A stretch of 64,000 nt of DNA from Ilex aquifolium (taxonomy: Eukaryota > Streptophyta > Magnoliopsida > Aquifoliales > Aquifoliaceae). This document shows positions 60,545 to 64,000 of this stretch, in pieces. Within the stretch, counting starts at the first letter, position 1, and every line of letters begins with the position of its first letter. The translations under genes and the position numbers were made by a program. Under the pieces are notes generated by a model. It had not been told where the DNA came from, made no database searches, and saw nothing but the letters and a program-made list of their open reading frames with translations. The DNA lies in the NCBI GenBank assembly GCA_951799425.1, contig OX637397.1:4765001-4829000 (forward strand). Reading direction: 5' to 3'.

Positions 60545-61643
60545 CTACATGAAAACACAAGTACCATGACTCCACAGTACTACAAATATGAAACAACTCA
60601 GCCATTAATTCCTTAATTGCTATAAATAAAAATCTACGACAAGGAGAGAGAAGAAATAAAAAGAAAAGGAAAAGTAATGTCCATTTTTTGATTAATACAG
60701 TAGGGGGGGATCTAAAAGGTCAACCAGAACGAACAAAGCAAGAAAAGCAACTTTCCCTACCAACCCACAAATTCAACAAAACACATTAACTACTGTGAGA
60801 AACTTTAAATCGCTTCTCAAAAAACATGCAGACAAATTGAATCAATGTACACACAACATAAGCAAATCCAGATTGTAGTGAGGATGTGATTCATTCAACT
60901 GCAAGGACATCCTATTGGAAATCGCATATCCAGATCAAGGATGATGATGAAAAGTGACTAGCTAAATGGCATTGTGGTTGCCATTGCTGCCATATTGTTC
61001 ATCACTGTACCTTTATGGTGACTGTCTGTAGCAAAAGGTGGCACTGGTTACTCCATGGTGGCACTTGTATTCTAGATTTAGGCCTACTATTTTGTGTCCT
61101 GTAAAATGAAACCAACATTCAGAACAGTCATCCTAACTGGGAATTCTTCTATTTCCATTCTTTTTAACAAAATACTAGATCTGAAATCTAAGTTGGAATA
61201 CCATATCTACCACAGCTTGCATTCCTGGAAAATAATTGTAGTGAAGGGTCCAACGTTTGAAATGCCCAAAACCAATACCATTGGATACTATCTCACATCC
61301 ATTCTTCTCAATGATTTGTTAAAGACCAACAATAAGAATTCCTAACATCCCTTAGGTCACTGATAACAACTGATTATAAAGGGTACACATATTCGTGGAA
61401 GATACTGCAAGAGATTTGGTGACATTTGGTTGCATAGTATAGGAATTGGGTAGTCAATGAAAGAAAAATTTAAGTTGACGTCCACTTGTAAGATAATGCT
61501 GCTGAATTTACATTTTTCTAACATGTGTGTGGGCAAACAATCCTTAGACCATAATTATAGAGTTTTATAGCCAATGGCATAGAAAAAACACAACAAACAA
61601 AAAAAAGGATCCTGAAGGTGAAAGACTCCCTCCAAGATTTCTC
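60545..61643. other. intergenic or old intron, no gene seen
   Basis: The upstream NDR exons (MOB-binding N-terminus) were not found here. The open frame at 61094-61345 has no family features. At 61600-61643 a partial duplication of the subunit 7 fragment begins. Confidence 0.45.
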
Positions 61644-61949
61644 CCGTGCTTCAAAATCTTGTGAACGACCCCCTCCAAGATTTCTCCCCTGTAAATCCTG
61701 AAGGTGATGCAGCTGAAGACAGAGTACATCCCCTGAGTTTTGTCTAACCTTCCCTTCCCCAATGCTCTCTAATGTTGTCACCGCAAGAAAATAACCAAGA
61801 TCTTTCGTGGCCTTCTTGATCGAGAACTCATCCATCAGACGAATGATGATTGCCCTTTGAAGCATCAACCCTTAGCATCCAAGTTTTCAGCAGGAATTAC
61901 GATATTCCATGGCAACTGTACTTTGAGAAACATTTTCCGCAATTCCCAC
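61644..61949 (-). pseudogene. NRPD7-like: RNA polymerase IV/V subunit 7, N-terminal half
   Basis: From the acceptor GGCAG at 61950 the minus strand has ATG at 61933 and reads MFLKVQLPWNIVIPAENLD. A lost G then shifts the frame, which goes on MLQRAIIIRLMDEFSIKK, ATKDLGYFLAVTTLESIGE, GKVRQNSGDVL. A second deletion replaces the FPV region, followed by FSCITFRIYRGEILEGVVH and KILKHG. There the homology breaks into a local duplication of ggagaaatcttggaggg (61600-61643). This is the Rpb7-like N-terminal (RNP-like) part of NRPD7/NRPE7. The missing C-terminal half is present at 25673-25945 on the same strand. Confidence 0.88.
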
Positions 61950-63196
61950 CTGCCATATTGACCAAAACAATTGCTGTAACCATTTATCAAAAACAGGTGA
62001 CAAGAAATGTAATCTAATTATTTGCACAACAGTAGAAGCAATTGCCATTCCAAATACACAAAATAATATAAACCAGGTAATAAAAAGATGCATTTCCATT
62101 TAGTCACAACAGTGGAAACAATTCCAAATTAAATATTAACTAAATATGCACCAGTGACCAGAGATTACAAACACCAAAAAAGAAGAAAGAAGCTCAAAGA
62201 GGAGGAGAAGGAGAAAGAGAAAGAGAATAAAAAAATCCGGAAAAAAAAAAAACAGAACGGCACCCCAAGTCCAAATTATATTTCAGCTTCATGAAAAAAG
62301 AAGGATGAGGGGGAAGTAGAGAGAGAGAAAAGCAGACAGGGAAAAAAAAAAAGAACAGCCCAAGAACCACACTTATTATTGACTTGATTTTTAAAATTCC
62401 TCGCTCTCTTCCTATGACAAAACAAGAAATAGTTGTGATAAGTATGTTAGAACAATTCATAATCCATAGACAATGGCAATGCCAACAGTTTGAAACTTGT
62501 ATTGCATCAACCTCACTACCAAAGTGTACACCAATTATATACAACTATGTCCATATCATCAGCACATAAACTCTCAATGTATAAAGTGATCAGAGTGAGG
62601 AGCACTACAACAAACTAGATTCTGCTTATCCTACTGATGATAATGGCAGAAATGTTGATCTATTATCTAAAACTCTATTCTCTTTACCAAAATAGCAGGT
62701 TTAATCTTACTCTTAACACACACAGGAACAATCATGATCACATATCTATACACTAAAACAGGCGTACAGTATTTAGGACTACTGCATAGTCTGCTTCCAG
62801 ATATTCTGTTTGTATTTGTGCTGCAAAACTAGAATGTCACAGAAATATAGATGCAAAGGTATAGAAAGAACATACTTCTTTACTAATCTTATAAAGTAGA
62901 AGTACACACACATATCTCAACAACAAAAAAAAGTCACATATTCCCAAACCACAAGAAATCTAACAAATTTACAAAGAAAAAAAGAAACCCAAAAAACACA
63001 TAAATAGAAAAGCAAACAGAACAAAGCAAAAGGAAGTATGCAATAGGATTCTAATTTCTATGATCTCTGTAAATTTTGTTCATAAGAACAACCAAATAAA
63101 CAAATTCCAAAAGCATGCTATACTCGCAACACCCACAAATTAAACCCAAAAGGCAATAAAACCTCCAGCTCCTCCAACTTGATCAACAAACCATAC
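61950..63196 (-). other. leader intron of the subunit 7 fragment
   Basis: Bounded by the acceptor atatggcag and by the donor GAAG|GTATGG at 63197/63196. The interior is AT-rich with A- and GA-tracts. Nothing else was recognised in it. Confidence 0.55.
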
Positions 63197-63250
63197 CTTC
63201 CATTCATCATCTGTAAAATTTCAACTGTTGCATGGTGCACTTGCCATATT
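63197..63250 (-). other. 5' UTR exon of the subunit 7 fragment
   Basis: ccttccattcatcatctg and the following words recur at 20262-20310. The donor is consensus-like. The exon start is not visible. Confidence 0.45.
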
Positions 63251-63296
63251 CAATGGAAGGGGTTTGGTTCCAAACCTTTGGCAGAAGAACAAGAAT

Positions 63297-64000
63297 AGTC
63301 GGATTTGGAATTTCTATGTCACTTTCTATGATCACTATCGCCTTTCAAGAAACTTAGCGATCTTCTCTAATATTGTTAATGTCGACAAGTTCACATAGAT
63401 GGATGCACTTTTATGTGAAGTAGTTGGCTCGATTTTAGACATGTGTGTTGGACCTAGATCTTACATTTCTTATTTAGAAAAGCAGAAGGCCACACTGCAC
63501 TGGTTTGTATTTTTACGGGTGCATGTGTTTTTTTTATAACGAAAAAGGCTACTCCAGGTTGAACATCCTGCAGCCGTATTTGTGTTCAAATCAATACCTT
63601 GCTTCAGCTGTGTTACAGTCTAGCTTCAACAGCACAAAATCACAAAGCTCTTTAATTAGTTTGGGTACGATTAATTAGCATAACCCAAACCCATAGGATA
63701 AAGGCAATTTATTCATTCGGTTGCATGTGAATCTAACCAATAAGAGAAATTCCATTACTTCCAGATTGAGTAATCCTTTACTTTTGGGTAATGGTTCATT
63801 CCAATCTTTTGTATCATCCTCCTACATAGTCTTACGCCCATTGATATTTAAATAAGCGAGAGGTAAAAGTAGGCATGTCGATCCACATTCTTAACCCCCC
63901 CCCCCCAAAAAAAAAAAAAAGTGATGGAGTGCAAGGGCAGGGGTAGAGTGTCAACTTGATGTGTTTACCAAAGTGATGTGTACCAAATTCTATTTCCCAA
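63297..64000 (+). repeat. copy of the 5.6-9.5 kb ankyrin flank, without the hAT insert
   Basis: 63297-63655 matches 5605-5990, 63658-63879 matches 6664-6892 and 63880-64000 matches 9401-9508. The 2500-bp hAT element and the 5990-6664 stretch are absent. In the other copies this flank leads to an ankyrin gene, so another copy may follow just beyond the window. A C-run (63894-63906) and A-run lie within. Confidence 0.85.

Overview
This is a window of plant nuclear DNA, most likely from a eudicot. It is AT-rich and intron-bearing, with gypsy and copia remnants, hAT elements, Helitrons and tRNA-derived SINEs. Its protein fragments all belong to plant families: ACD6/ITN1-like ankyrin proteins with a PGG membrane domain, the RNA polymerase IV/V subunit 7 family, beta-carbonic anhydrase, casein kinase 1, NDR kinase, organellar oligopeptidase and ALG8. 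I found no unambiguously intact gene. Almost everything is a decaying tandem duplicate, a captured gene fragment or a mobile element.

Layout. 1-4161: a minus-strand gypsy-type element with an LTR and a gag only, plus GC-rich minisatellites. 4421-28173: scattered plus-strand ankyrin copies. These are fragments at 5119 and 10302, a three-exon pseudogene at 15480-18118, a copy at 21476-23376 that lost its PGG exon, and an exon-1 relict at 27614. Around them lie a 2500-bp hAT element with perfect target-site duplications (6893-9392), three smaller hAT-like MITEs, a SINE and minus-strand fragments of an RNA polymerase IV/V subunit 7 gene. 31650-42014: a compact ankyrin array of four roughly 2055-bp units. 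The last unit carries a roughly 708-bp triplication of exon 2 and the only PGG exon of the array. Each unit starts with an internally deleted fragment that reads as ALG8 (a glucosyltransferase of N-glycan assembly), immediately upstream of the ankyrin ATG.

43576-50828: a broken minus-strand casein kinase 1 gene whose intron 2 holds a 5.1-kb Helitron. The Helitron carries exons of a FAD-dependent oxidoreductase and an oligopeptidase. 52378-52620: a SINE with a 13-bp duplication. 54202-57215: the end of a second Helitron and a truncated copia element with 168-bp LTRs. 58535-60544: an NDR-type AGC kinase fragment that lacks the catalytic aspartate. 61644-63200: the 5' half of the polymerase subunit 7 gene. 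63299-64000: a repeat of the 5.6-9.5 kb flank without the hAT insertion, which gives a paralogous empty site.

The ankyrin copies do not look like partners in a pathway. They look like a birth-and-death cluster that amplified locally, picked up a foreign 5' region and lost splice sites, frames and membrane exons along the way. Family assignments rest on reading translated motifs by eye; no database search was run.
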